This document shows positions 16,491 through 25,117 of a stretch of 64,000 bases of DNA, one piece after another. The first letter of the stretch is position 1; every line of letters starts with the position of its first letter. This stretch comes from an uncultured Collinsella sp. Lineage in GTDB: Bacteria > Actinomycetota > Coriobacteriia > Coriobacteriales > Coriobacteriaceae. Where the stretch lies: positions 28,358-92,357 of the forward strand of contig CABUPE010000004.1 in assembly GCA_902493515.1 (NCBI GenBank). The letters are read 5' to 3'. The notes under the pieces are model-generated. The model was not told the DNA's origin. It saw only the letters and a list, made by a program, of their open reading frames with translations, and did no database searches. A program made the translations under genes and the position numbers.

Positions 16491-18257
16491 ATGGAGCAAC
16501 TCATCGCCACCATCGAAAAGGGCCAGCCCTTTTTCAACGCGATCGCCCGCAACAAGTACCTCAAGGCGATCCGCGACGGCTTTATCTCCGTCATCCCCAT
16601 CATCATCTTCTCGTCCATCTTCTGCCTGGTAGCCTCGGTCCCCAACATCTGGGGTTTCTACTGGCCTGATGACATCAACAACGCCCTGTGGAAGTGCTAC
16701 AACTACTCCATGGGCATCCTGGCCATCGCCTGCGCCGCCACCACGGCCAAGCACTTCGCCGACGCTCAGAACCGCGATCTGCCCAAGAACAACCAGATCA
16801 ACTTCATCTCGTGCATGTGCGCGGCCATCATCGGCTTCTTGCTCCTTTCGAGCGACACCATCGCCACGGACGCCGCCAGCGGCTTCAACACCACCTACCT
16901 TGGTTCCAAGGGCCTGCTGACCGCTTTCATCGCTGCGTTTGTGACCGGCATCATCTACAAGTTCTTCATTAAGCGCAACATCACCGTCAAGATGCCCGAG
17001 CAGGTCCCGCCCAACATCTCGCAGACCTTTAAGGACATCATCCCCTTCTCCGTCTGCATCACCGTCTTTTGGGTCTTTGACATCGTCTTCCGCGCTGCTT
17101 TTGGCTTCTGCTTTGCCCAGGGCGTCATCCAGGTGTTCCAGCCCCTGTTCACCGCTGCCGATGGCTACATCGGCCTCGCTGTGATCTACGGCGCCATGAG
17201 CCTGTTCTGGTTCGTGGGCGTCCACGGCCCCTCGATCGTCGAGCCCGCCATCGCCGCCGCCCTCGTTGCCAACATGACCGACAACCTGGCTGCGTTCCAG
17301 GCTGGCCAGCACGCTTCCGCTGTCCTGACCCAGGGTGCCCAGTACTTCGTCGTCTGCATGGGCGGCACCGGCGCCACGCTCGTCCTGGTCTTTATGTTCT
17401 GCTTCCTGGCCAAGTCCCAGGAGATGCGCGCCGTCGGTAAGGCCGCTATCGTTCCCGTGTGCTTTGCCGTCAACGAGCCGCTGCTGTTCGCCGCACCCAT
17501 CGTGCTCAACCCCGTCTTCTTTGTCCCGTTTGTCTTTGCCCCGATCGCCAACATCTGGATCCTCAAGATCTTTATCGACTTCTTGGGCATGAACGGCTTT
17601 ATGTACACCCTGCCCTGGACTGTCCCCGGCCCCATCGGCACCATCATGGGCCTGGGCTTCCAGCCGCTCGCCTTTGTGATGCTCGCCCTTATCCTGGTCG
17701 TCGACTTCGTTCTGTACTACCCGTTCTTCCGTGCCTACGACGCCCAGAAGTGCGCCGAGGAGGCCGAGATTTCCCAAGAGGAGCTCGCCGCCAAGAACGC
17801 CGAGAAGGCCGCCAAGCTCAGCGATGCCTTCCAGGGCAAGGCTGACGCCAAGAGCGTTGCCGCCGGCGCTGCTGCCGAGGCCGTGAAGGCCGACGCCCCC
17901 GCCGCTGTCGCCACTGAGGCAACGACCGCCAGCGACCTCAACGGCAAGCGCGTACTCGTGCTCTGCCAGGGTGGCGGAACCTCGGGCCTGCTCGCCAACG
18001 CGCTGGCCAAGGCCGCCAAGGAGCGCGGCATCAATCTTGAGACCGCTGCCGAGGCATATGGTAACCACGTCGACATGCTCCCCGACTTTGACCTGGTCGT
18101 CCTGGCCCCGCAGGCTGCCAGCTACTTGGCCGACCTGCAGAAGGACTGCGAGCGCGTGGGCAACAAGTGCGTCGCCTGTCGCGGTAAGCAGTACATCGAG
18201 CTCTCCCAGAACGGCGATAAGTCTCTCGCCTTCGTCTCCGAGCAGCTTTCGAAGTAA
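16491..18257 (+). CDS. lacE: PTS lactose-type EIICB fusion, module A
   Basis: A 588-residue membrane transporter. The first 420 or so residues are EIIC of the lactose/cellobiose family, with about ten hydrophobic segments and the family stretch FVGVHGPSIVEPAI plus CFAVNEPLLFAAPIVLNP. An Ala/Glu/Lys-rich linker (about 420-480) leads to EIIB, where VLVLCQGGGTSG carries the phospho-Cys at 492. It imports and phosphorylates a beta-galactoside, most likely lactose. It starts 20 bases or so after a TAGGAGCATTGC site. A lacG gene follows after 66 bases with an intercistronic hairpin (18269-18299). EIIA must come from another gene. Confidence 0.94.
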   Translation: MEQLIATIEKGQPFFNAIARNKYLKAIRDGFISVIPIIIFSSIFCLVASVPNIWGFYWPDDINNALWKCYNYSMGILAIACAATTAKHFADAQNRDLPKNNQINFISCMCAAIIGFLLLSSDTIATDAASGFNTTYLGSKGLLTAFIAAFVTGIIYKFFIKRNITVKMPEQVPPNISQTFKDIIPFSVCITVFWVFDIVFRAAFGFCFAQGVIQVFQPLFTAADGYIGLAVIYGAMSLFWFVGVHGPSIVEPAIAAALVANMTDNLAAFQAGQHASAVLTQGAQYFVVCMGGTGATLVLVFMFCFLAKSQEMRAVGKAAIVPVCFAVNEPLLFAAPIVLNPVFFVPFVFAPIANIWILKIFIDFLGMNGFMYTLPWTVPGPIGTIMGLGFQPLAFVMLALILVVDFVLYYPFFRAYDAQKCAEEAEISQEELAAKNAEKAAKLSDAFQGKADAKSVAAGAAAEAVKADAPAAVATEATTASDLNGKRVLVLCQGGGTSGLLANALAKAAKERGINLETAAEAYGNHVDMLPDFDLVVLAPQAASYLADLQKDCERVGNKCVACRGKQYIELSQNGDKSLAFVSEQLSK

Positions 18258-18268
18258 GTAACGCTCAG

Positions 18269-18299
18269 GGCCAGCCGACCATCCAAGACCGGCTGGTCC
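18269..18299 (+). promoter_or_regulatory. Intercistronic hairpin between EIICB-A and lacG-A
   Basis: GGCCAGCCG pairs with CGGCTGGTCC around a short loop, with only TTCG after it. Lacking a T run, it is more likely an mRNA-stabilising or attenuating structure than a full terminator. Comparable hairpins sit between the two genes of modules B and C. Confidence 0.55.
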
Positions 18300-18323
18300 T
18301 TCGATTTAAACGATTGGATCATC

Positions 18324-19763
18324 ATGTCCGTTAACCCCGCTAGCGTCACCAACCCGCCTGCGCAGTTTCCCGAGGGCTTTGTCTTTGGCGGCGCCACTGC
18401 TGCTTACCAGGTAGAGGGCGAGACCCGCACCCACGGTAAGGGCAAAGTCGCCTGGGACGACTTCTTGGAGGCCCAGGGGCGCTTTTCCCCCGATCCCGCT
18501 TCGGACTTCTACAACCAGTACCCCGTCGACTTGGAGCTGTGCGAGGAGTTCGGTATCAACGGCATCCGCCTCTCCATCGCCTGGAGCCGCATCTTCCCCA
18601 ACGGTACCGGCGAAATCAACCCCGAGGGTGTCCAGTTCTACCACGACCTCTTCGCCGAGTGCCACAAGCACCACGTTGAGCCGTTTGTCACGCTGCATCA
18701 CTTCGATACGCCGCTGCCCCTCTTTGAGAAGGGCGACTTCCTCAACCGCGAGACCATCGACGCCTTTGTGGACTTTGCCACCTTCTGCTTTAAGGAGTAC
18801 GCCGACCAGGTGACCTACTGGTTCACCTTTAACGAGATCTGGGCCGACGCCTCCAACACCTACATCGAGGGCACCTTCCCCGGTGGCGTCAAGGCGCATC
18901 TGGCCGAGGCTTTCCAGTGCGAGCACAACATGATGCTCGCCCACGCCAAGGCCGTGCTGGCCTTCCACAACGGCGGCTTTAAGGGCAAGATCGGCGTCAT
19001 CCAGTCGCTGGAGTTTAAGTATCCGCTCAACGAGAACGACCCCGCCGACATCAAAGCCGCCAACAACGAGCACGTGCTGCAGAACCAGTTCTTGCTCGAC
19101 GCCACCTTCCGCGGCGACTACGCGCCCGACACCCTCGAGTGCGCCAACCGCTTGGCTGCCGTCTCGGGCGGCACCATCGAGATCCTAGACGAGGATCTGG
19201 AAATCATGCGCGAGGCCGCGCTCTACAACGACTACCTGGGCGTTAACAACTACCAGTGCCGCTTCTTGAAGGCCTACGATGGCGAGAACGACCTGCACCA
19301 CAACGGTACGGGCGAGAAGGGCACTGGCCGCTGGCGCGTTAAGGGCATTGGCGAGCATGTGAACAAGCCCGGCGTCCCCACCACCGACTGGGACTGGATC
19401 ATCTATCCCGAGGGCCTGTTCGATCTGCTCGTCTACATTAAGCAGCGCTACCCCAACTACAAGCAGATCTTCATCACCGAGAACGGCATGGGCTACAAGG
19501 ACCCCTACAAGGACGGTTTTGTGGACGATCAGCCGCGCATCGACTACATCGAGCAGCACCTGCGCTGGTTGCTCAAGGCCATGGAGGTGGGCGTCAACGT
19601 GGGCGGCTACTTCCTGTGGAGCCTGCAGGATCAGTTTTCCTGGACCAATGGCTACAACAAGCGCTATGGCTTCTTCTACGTTGACTTTGAAACCCAGAAG
19701 CGCACGCCCAAGGCAAGCGCATACTGGTATAAGCACGTGGCGCAGACCCGTCGTCTGGACTAG
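18324..19763 (+). CDS. lacG: 6-phospho-beta-galactosidase, GH1, module A
   Basis: A 479-residue GH1 hydrolase that cleaves lactose-6-phosphate to glucose and galactose-6-phosphate. The acid/base Glu171 lies in FTFNEI and the nucleophile Glu386 in ITENGMGYKD. SWTNGYNKRYG (439-449) supplies the Ser439, Lys446 and Tyr448 that in LacG hold the 6-phosphate, which separates it from non-phospho GH1 enzymes. The N-terminus FPEGFVFGGATAAYQVEGETRTHGKGKVAWDDF is LacG-like. The ribosome site (TTGGATC) is weak. It follows EIICB-A and ends before a strong terminator. Confidence 0.94.
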   Translation: MSVNPASVTNPPAQFPEGFVFGGATAAYQVEGETRTHGKGKVAWDDFLEAQGRFSPDPASDFYNQYPVDLELCEEFGINGIRLSIAWSRIFPNGTGEINPEGVQFYHDLFAECHKHHVEPFVTLHHFDTPLPLFEKGDFLNRETIDAFVDFATFCFKEYADQVTYWFTFNEIWADASNTYIEGTFPGGVKAHLAEAFQCEHNMMLAHAKAVLAFHNGGFKGKIGVIQSLEFKYPLNENDPADIKAANNEHVLQNQFLLDATFRGDYAPDTLECANRLAAVSGGTIEILDEDLEIMREAALYNDYLGVNNYQCRFLKAYDGENDLHHNGTGEKGTGRWRVKGIGEHVNKPGVPTTDWDWIIYPEGLFDLLVYIKQRYPNYKQIFITENGMGYKDPYKDGFVDDQPRIDYIEQHLRWLLKAMEVGVNVGGYFLWSLQDQFSWTNGYNKRYGFFYVDFETQKRTPKASAYWYKHVAQTRRLD

Positions 19764-19808
19764 CGGCTGGCGGGGTCGCCTGCCCACATAACCTGTCCCC
19801 ATTTCTCA

Positions 19809-19853
19809 GCCGGGGGCGGCACGTCACACGGCGCGCCGCCCCCGGCCTTTTTT
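19809..19853 (+). terminator. Terminator of module A
   Basis: GCCGGGGGCGGC at 19809-19820 pairs with GCCGCCCCCGGC at 19835-19846, followed by CTTTTTT. Confidence 0.92.
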
Positions 19854-19873
19854 GGGCTGGTCGGGAGCCGTTT

Positions 19874-20011
19874 GTCTCGATCTGTAACATCTAGCCGAGT
19901 TTTTTGGTCCTAGCTGTTACAGATTGAGACGAACAGGATTGCTCTTTCCGAAGAATCTAAATCTGTAACACGTAGCCCGCTTTTGACCGTCTACCTGTTA
20001 CAAATCGAGAC
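19874..20011. repeat. Palindromic GTCTC...GAGAC repeat, two units
   Basis: Two units of about 57 bases (19874-19930, 19955-20011) each begin with a TCTGTAAC word (GTCTCGATCTGTAAC, TCTAAATCTGTAAC) and end with its inverted counterpart (GTTACAGATTGAGAC, GTTACAAATCGAGAC), separated by TAGCC...TTTT...TAG. They fall between the convergent lacG-A and LacI-3 genes. The same family recurs at 24890, 29780 and 35731. Confidence 0.88.
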
Positions 20012-20025
20012 AAACGGAGTAGGAC

Positions 20026-21054
20026 CTAACCCCGTATGTCCCTAACAGTCGAGCGTTCGACCAGCGTACTCGGCACATGAATCGCCTCGATAGACGAGCT
20101 CTCTCCAATCGCCGCCTCAAACGCAAGCTTACCGACACCGCGCAAATCAAATCGCAGCGTCGTCAGTCGATTGTGAGGAACAAGTCCCTCGAGTGCGTCG
20201 TCGATACCAACCACGCTCACGTCGTCGGGCACGGACAGGCCCGCGTTCTCGAGCGCGGCGATAACGCCCAGCGCCATCTGGTCATTTGCCGCAAGCACGG
20301 CAGTCGGCGCCTGCGACCCGCCGGCAAGCACCTCGGCCGCAATCCGCTCGCCCATGGCGTACCCACTGTCCGCACTCCAATCGCCACGCAGCATCGGAGC
20401 GGCATCGACATGAGCACGACCCAGCGTATCGCGCCAACCGGCCTCACGAAAACGCGAGGAAATCGAGTTTTCCGGACCCGCCACAAACCGCATATTCGAG
20501 TGACCATGTTCCAGCAGATAATTGGTCAACAGCTCGCACGAACCATACTGGTCGGAGTCGATCGTCGTGCAGCGCGGATGCGCATACATGGACAGGATGA
20601 CCGTTCGCACTCCCGGCTGGGGAACAAACTCCTCAAAATCGGGAGCCATGCGGTTCATGTTGAGAATCATGCCGTCGACGGGTCGCTCGACCATGCGGCG
20701 CGAGGCATCGGCAAGTGTATAGGGCTTGTCGCCGCCCATCTCGATCATAGTGACGGCAAAATCGTGCTCGCGCGCCGCTTGCATGATACCCTCGAGCGTC
20801 GCCAGGTTACCGACACGTGTGATGTTGTACATGCACAGGCCAATAGAACGATACGACCCGCCGCGCAACGCCGCTCCAGCAAAATTGGGACGAAAGCCCA
20901 GCTCTTCCATGGCGGCCAGCACACGCTTGCGCGTCTTTTCCGTCACGTTGGGCATACCGTTGACCACGCGAGACACAGTCTGGCGGCTCACGCCAGCGAG
21001 CGCCGCAACCTCTGCCGCGCTCGCCGAATGACCATTCCTTGTCTGCTGAGCCAT
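20026..21054 (-). CDS. LacI-family regulator of module B (LacI-3)
   Basis: A 342-residue LacI regulator from the ATG at 21054 (site TGGAAGG). A longer frame to 21111 would begin inside an operator-like sequence and lacks a ribosome site. Helix-turn-helix ASAAEVAALAGVSRQTVSRVVNGMPNV occupies about 9-36, the hinge RPNFAGAALRGGSYRSIGLCMYNITR follows, and the sensor contains LAANDQMALGVIAAL and VSVVGIDDALEGLV. It faces lacG-B across 344 bases. Its putative operator differs from the galK operator at only one or two positions, matching the close similarity of LacI-1 and LacI-3. Confidence 0.92.
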   Translation of the reverse strand: MAQQTRNGHSASAAEVAALAGVSRQTVSRVVNGMPNVTEKTRKRVLAAMEELGFRPNFAGAALRGGSYRSIGLCMYNITRVGNLATLEGIMQAAREHDFAVTMIEMGGDKPYTLADASRRMVERPVDGMILNMNRMAPDFEEFVPQPGVRTVILSMYAHPRCTTIDSDQYGSCELLTNYLLEHGHSNMRFVAGPENSISSRFREAGWRDTLGRAHVDAAPMLRGDWSADSGYAMGERIAAEVLAGGSQAPTAVLAANDQMALGVIAALENAGLSVPDDVSVVGIDDALEGLVPHNRLTTLRFDLRGVGKLAFEAAIGESSSIEAIHVPSTLVERSTVRDIRG

Positions 21055-21115
21055 GCCTTCCACGCTAACCTGCTTCCCAACTATTCCCCGCGCCCATGGC
21101 GCATCGTACATACAT

Positions 21116-21283
21116 CGATAACGTGCTCATGATACCCGAGCCATATACCACAACATGAAAACTTCTGTCAATCAAAACCGCTTACCGAACAAATACAACC
21201 GTTCGCGGCTGTTTGAAGTTGTTTTGTTTCTATACATCCCAGCCGGATGTTAACGTGCTCATTGTCAAATGTTCACGTGCTCA
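21116..21283. promoter_or_regulatory. LacI-3 operators upstream of module B
   Basis: TGTTAACGTGCTCA at 21248-21261 and TGTTCACGTGCTCA at 21270-21283 are 22 bp apart centre to centre, on the same face of the helix. A third, weaker copy (CGATAACGTGCTCATG, 21116-21131) lies beside the regulator's own start. All are ACGT-centred. Confidence 0.75.
21177..21207 (+). promoter_or_regulatory. 21-bp-spaced ACCG motif upstream of lacG-B
   Basis: ACCGCTTACCG starts at 21177 and ACCGTTCGCGG at 21198, 21 bp apart, with GAACAAATAC between. It is about 200 bases upstream of lacG-B and overlaps none of the LacI-3 operators. Confidence 0.68.
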
Positions 21284-21398
21284 TTTTGGTTCTAATCATT
21301 TTAAGATAGTGTTTATCGGGCTTTTTCACCGCTGAACGCTAACCAGGGAGCCTCCTGAGCGCAAACGCACAATATCGAACAGCGAGACGAGAGGGTGT

Positions 21399-22847
21399 AT
21401 GCATATGTCTTTGCTAAACCGCGTACAGCAGCTGCCGAAGGGCTTTGTTTGGGGCGCCGCAACCGCCGCGTACCAAACGGAAGGTTCCACGAAGGTGGCA
21501 GGCAAGGGTAAGACCATGTGGGACGATTACCTTGTCGCCCAGGGTCGCTTTTTGCCCGACCCGGCCAGTGATTTCTACAACCGCTACGAGGAGGATATCC
21601 GCCTTTCTGCCGAGCATGGACTCAACGCCATTCGTGTGTCCATCGCCTGGACCCGCATCTTCCCCAACGGCGACGATGCCGAACCCCTCTCCGAGGGCGT
21701 TAAGCACTACCACGAGCTGTTCGCCTGCTGCAAAAAGTATGGCGTCGAGCCCTATGTGTCCCTGCATCACTTTGACTCCCCCGCCGCCCTGTTCAACCAG
21801 GGCGACTGGCTCAACCGCAAGACCGTCGACGCCTATGTGCGCTATGCCGAGTTCTGCTTCCGCGAGTTCCGCGAGGTCAAAAATTGGTTCACCATCAACG
21901 AGCTCATCAGCCTCTCGCACTCCCAATACATCCAAGGCAACTTCCCGCCCAACCATCACTTTGATGTGACGAGCGGCATCCAGAGCCAGCACAACGAGCT
22001 CGTTGCCCACGCCCGCGCCGTCAACCTGTATAAGGATCTTGACGAGACCGAGCACCTGGGCGGACGCATTGGCATGGTCAACGTCCTGACGCCGGCATAT
22101 CCTGCCACCGACTCGCCCGCCGACCAGCACGCCGCCGACCTGTACAACGCCTTCTACACCGACTTCATCATGGACGGCGCCTTCCTGGGTCACTACTCCG
22201 CGCGCACCCTCTCACTCATCAACGAGATTCTGCGTGCCAACAACGCCACACTTACGGTTGAGGACAGCGACATGGAGGAGCTCGCCAAGGCGGCGCCCCG
22301 CAACGATATGTTCGGCCTCAACTACTATCAGTCGGCGTTTATCGCCGCCTACGATGGCGAGTCAACCAACAGCTTTAACGGCACCGGAGACAAGGGCACC
22401 TCGTGCTTTAAGTTTAAGGGCGTCGGGCAGCAGGTCGATATGCCGGGTATCCCCACCACCGACTGGGATTGGCTCATCTACCCGCAAGGCCTCTACGACA
22501 CGCTCAAGCACATCAGCGCCACCTATCCCAACCTCCCCGTCATCTATATCACCGAAAACGGCCTGGGCCACAAGGACCCCGAGCCCGACGCAAACGGCAT
22601 CGTCGCCGATCCCGAGCGCATCGACTTTGTCGACCAGCACATGGAGAAGGTGCTCCGGGCGCGCGCCGAGGGCGTCGACGTCCAGGGCTACTTTATCTGG
22701 AGCCTGCAGGACCAGTTCTCGTGGGCCAACGGCTATAACAAGCGCTACGGCCTGTTCTACATCGACTTCGACACGCAAAAACGCTACATCAAGCAGTCGG
22801 CACTCTGGTACAAGGAGCTCGCCGACACTATGGCGGACGCGCAGTAG
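21399..22847 (+). CDS. 6-phospho-beta-galactosidase-like GH1 enzyme, module B
   Basis: A 482-residue GH1 enzyme with acid/base Glu168 (FTINEL) and nucleophile Glu386 (ITENGLGHKD). SWANGYNKRYG near the end keeps the Ser, Lys and Tyr that bind the 6-phosphate. It is more diverged than copies A and C, so its disaccharide-phosphate substrate may differ. GAGAGGG stands 3 bases before the ATG at 21399 and 9-10 before a second ATG at 21405, and the latter spacing is better. Here gene order is reversed relative to modules A and C: the hydrolase precedes EIICB. Confidence 0.9.
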   Translation: MHMSLLNRVQQLPKGFVWGAATAAYQTEGSTKVAGKGKTMWDDYLVAQGRFLPDPASDFYNRYEEDIRLSAEHGLNAIRVSIAWTRIFPNGDDAEPLSEGVKHYHELFACCKKYGVEPYVSLHHFDSPAALFNQGDWLNRKTVDAYVRYAEFCFREFREVKNWFTINELISLSHSQYIQGNFPPNHHFDVTSGIQSQHNELVAHARAVNLYKDLDETEHLGGRIGMVNVLTPAYPATDSPADQHAADLYNAFYTDFIMDGAFLGHYSARTLSLINEILRANNATLTVEDSDMEELAKAAPRNDMFGLNYYQSAFIAAYDGESTNSFNGTGDKGTSCFKFKGVGQQVDMPGIPTTDWDWLIYPQGLYDTLKHISATYPNLPVIYITENGLGHKDPEPDANGIVADPERIDFVDQHMEKVLRARAEGVDVQGYFIWSLQDQFSWANGYNKRYGLFYIDFDTQKRYIKQSALWYKELADTMADAQ

Positions 22848-22868
22848 CGCATCGCCTCGCTTTCCCCC

Positions 22869-22915
22869 GAGAGGGGAGCGGCCCTATGCGATACAAACCC
22901 AGCCGCTCCCCTCTC
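22869..22915 (+). promoter_or_regulatory. Long hairpin between lacG-B and EIICB-B
   Basis: GAGAGGGGAGCGGC at 22869-22882 pairs perfectly with GCCGCTCCCCTCTC at 22902-22915. No T run follows, so it probably shapes the relative levels of hydrolase and transporter mRNA. Confidence 0.6.
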
Positions 22916-23023
22916 TCCCCCTGGGACCGACCCCGCCTGCACCCGGGCTTTTAGCAAGCGGGAGACCATATAGGTTTTCAACGTCCATGCCATTAAGATT
23001 TCATGCAAAGAGGAGCGTGAACT

Positions 23024-24784
23024 ATGGAATCGATCGTTAAGTTCTTGGAGAAAGGTCAGCCGTACTTCGACAAGGTCTCTAAGAACATCTACCTTCAGGC
23101 CATTAAAGACGGCTTTTTGGCAGCAATGCCCATCATCCTGTCTTCTTCTGTCTTCCTGCTTATTTCGACCCTGCCGGGCGTTGTCGCCACGGTCGGCGGC
23201 TTTACGCTGCCCGACTGGTGGAACGTCGACGTCGTGAACTTCTGCAACAAGGTTTACAACTTCACGATGGGCGTCGTGGGCATCATGGTCGCCGGCACCA
23301 CCGCAAGCGCGCTGACCGGCTCCAAGAACCGCCGCATGCCTGCCGGCAAGGCCATCAACGCCACGAGCACCATGGTCGCCGCCATGTGCGCTATGCTCAT
23401 CTTGGCCGTTACCCAGACGAGTGCCAAGATCGACGGCGCCGATGTCTCGGTGTTCTTTACCGACAACATGGGCACCAAGGGCCTGCTGAGCTCCTTTGTC
23501 GCCGCATTTGCCACGGTCAACATCTATGCCTTCTGCATTAAGCGAGACATCACCATCAAGCTGCCCAAAGAAGTCCCCGGCGCCATCGCCCAGAACTTCC
23601 GCGACATCTTCGCCTTCAGCTTCTCCATCCTGTTTGTCGCCGTCATCGACGTTATCTGCCGCACCTGCTTGGCCGTCCCGTTTGCCAACGTCATCTCCAC
23701 GCTGGTGAGCCCGCTGTTCGCCGCTGCCGATTCCTACGCCGGCCTCGCCCTCATCTGGTTCATGATCCCGCTGTTCTGGTTCATGGGCATCCACGGCCCC
23801 TCGGTCGTTAAGCCTGCCCTCAACGCCGCGCTGTTTGGCAACATCACCACCAACCTCGCCACGCTGCAGGCCGGCGGTCACCCCGCCCTCGCCCTGACCG
23901 AGAACTTCGGTAACTACATCGGCGAACTCGGCGGCACCGGCGCCACGTTCATTGTCCCGATCATCTTCCTGCTCTTTATGCGCTCCAAGCAGCTCAAGGC
24001 CGTCGGCAAAGCCTCTGTCGTACCCGTGATGTTCGCCGTCAACGAGCCGCTGCTGTTCGCCGCGCCCATCATCCTCAACCCGTACTTCCTGATCCCGTTC
24101 CTGTTTGCCCCCGTGGCCAACGTCCTCATTGGTAAGTTCTTCATCGACTTTTTGGGCATGAACGGCTTTATCTATGCCATGCCGTGGGCACTCCCCGGAC
24201 CGATCGGCACCTTCATCGACACCAACTTCCAGCCGATCTCTCTGGTCCTGGTTGTCGTCCTGCTGGTCGTTGACTTCTTGATCTACTACCCGTTCTGCAA
24301 GGCCTACGACAACGTCCTGTGCAAGCAGGAGGCCGAGACCCTGGCCGAAGAAGAGGCCGAGGAGACCAAGGCCGTCAAGACCGCTGCCGCCCCCGCCGTT
24401 GAGGCTCCTGTTGTCGAGACCGCTTCTGCCACTGAGGCCTCCGCAGCTCCGTCCGCCCTTAAGGGCAAGGATCTGAGGGTTCTGGTTCTGTGCGCTGGCG
24501 CCGGCACCTCTGCACTGCTCGCCAACGCGCTTAAGGAAGGCGCCGACGAGCTGGGCATCGACATTACCGCCAACGCCGGTGCCTACGGCAGCCACTACGC
24601 CATCATGGACCAGTACAACGTCATCGTCCTGGCTCCGCAGGTTCGCACCTATTACAACGAGATGAAGGCCGACACCGACCGCCTGGGCATCACGCTGCTG
24701 TCGCCCAAGGGCAAACAGTACATCGACCTCACTAAGGATCCCAAGGGCGCCGTCGCCTGGATCGAGGAAAACCTCGAGGCATAA
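23024..24784 (+). CDS. PTS lactose-type EIICB fusion, module B
   Basis: A 586-residue EIICB. EIIC fills residues 1 to about 425 with multiple membrane segments, FMGIHGPSVVKPAL, GGTGATFIVPIIFLLFMRSKQLKAVGKASVVPVMFAVNEPLLFAAP. A Glu/Ala-rich linker follows, then EIIB with LVLCAGAGTSALLANAL, Cys490 being the phosphorylation site. The ATG at 23024 follows AGAGGAGCGTGAACT. It is closer in the EIIB signature (CAGAGTSA) to modules C and D than to A (CQGGGTSG). It closes its operon, with a terminator at 24817. Confidence 0.94.
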   Translation: MESIVKFLEKGQPYFDKVSKNIYLQAIKDGFLAAMPIILSSSVFLLISTLPGVVATVGGFTLPDWWNVDVVNFCNKVYNFTMGVVGIMVAGTTASALTGSKNRRMPAGKAINATSTMVAAMCAMLILAVTQTSAKIDGADVSVFFTDNMGTKGLLSSFVAAFATVNIYAFCIKRDITIKLPKEVPGAIAQNFRDIFAFSFSILFVAVIDVICRTCLAVPFANVISTLVSPLFAAADSYAGLALIWFMIPLFWFMGIHGPSVVKPALNAALFGNITTNLATLQAGGHPALALTENFGNYIGELGGTGATFIVPIIFLLFMRSKQLKAVGKASVVPVMFAVNEPLLFAAPIILNPYFLIPFLFAPVANVLIGKFFIDFLGMNGFIYAMPWALPGPIGTFIDTNFQPISLVLVVVLLVVDFLIYYPFCKAYDNVLCKQEAETLAEEEAEETKAVKTAAAPAVEAPVVETASATEASAAPSALKGKDLRVLVLCAGAGTSALLANALKEGADELGIDITANAGAYGSHYAIMDQYNVIVLAPQVRTYYNEMKADTDRLGITLLSPKGKQYIDLTKDPKGAVAWIEENLEA

Positions 24785-24816
24785 GACGCTGACACCACCT
24801 GCCGCTTGCAGACAAT

Positions 24817-24860
24817 AAATGGCCCGTGCATCGATGTGTGATGCGCGGGCCATTTTGTTT
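24817..24860 (+). terminator. Terminator of module B
   Basis: AAATGGCCCGTGCATC pairs with GATGCGCGGGCCATTTT around a short loop, followed by GTTT. It lies about 35 bases after the EIICB-B stop. Confidence 0.85.
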
Positions 24861-24889
24861 AGACCGCACCCGTCCTCCTGTTCATCTCA

Positions 24890-25100
24890 ATCTGTAACAT
24901 CTAGCCGAGTTTTTCGGTCCTAGCTGTTACAGATCGAGATGAACGCACAGGCCAAGCCGAAAATCTCAATCTGTAACATGTAGACCACTTTTGACCGCTT
25001 AGACGTTACAGATCGAGACAAACGGAATATACCGGACCGAATTGTCTAAATCTGTAACAACTAGCTGAGATTTTCGGCTCTACCTGTTACAGATTTAGAC
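24890..25100. repeat. Palindromic GTCTC...GAGAC repeat, three units
   Basis: Units at 24890-24954, 24962-25019 and 25044-25100 repeat at about 75-80 bp. Each has outer arms built on CTCAATCTGTAAC / GTTACAGATCGAG and a central TAG...TTTT...TAG. This is the largest array of the family here and fills the space between convergent EIICB-B and LacI-4; no gene lies in the gap 24785-25117. Confidence 0.88.
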
Positions 25101-25117
25101 GAACAGGCCGAGCACGT

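Noticed and set aside
16422..18068. 548-codon minus-strand frame opposite EIICB-A
   Set aside because: Antisense shadow; begins inside the EIIB part and ends in the operator region without any initiation signal.
22784..24853. 689-codon minus-strand frame opposite EIICB-B
   Set aside because: Antisense shadow of a clear PTS gene, rich in Gly, Val, Asp and His without a recognisable domain.
24890..25100. Regular hairpin repeats considered as a CRISPR array
   Set aside because: Units are imperfect palindromes with variable arms and no constant direct repeat plus unique spacers of fixed length; no cas genes are in the window.
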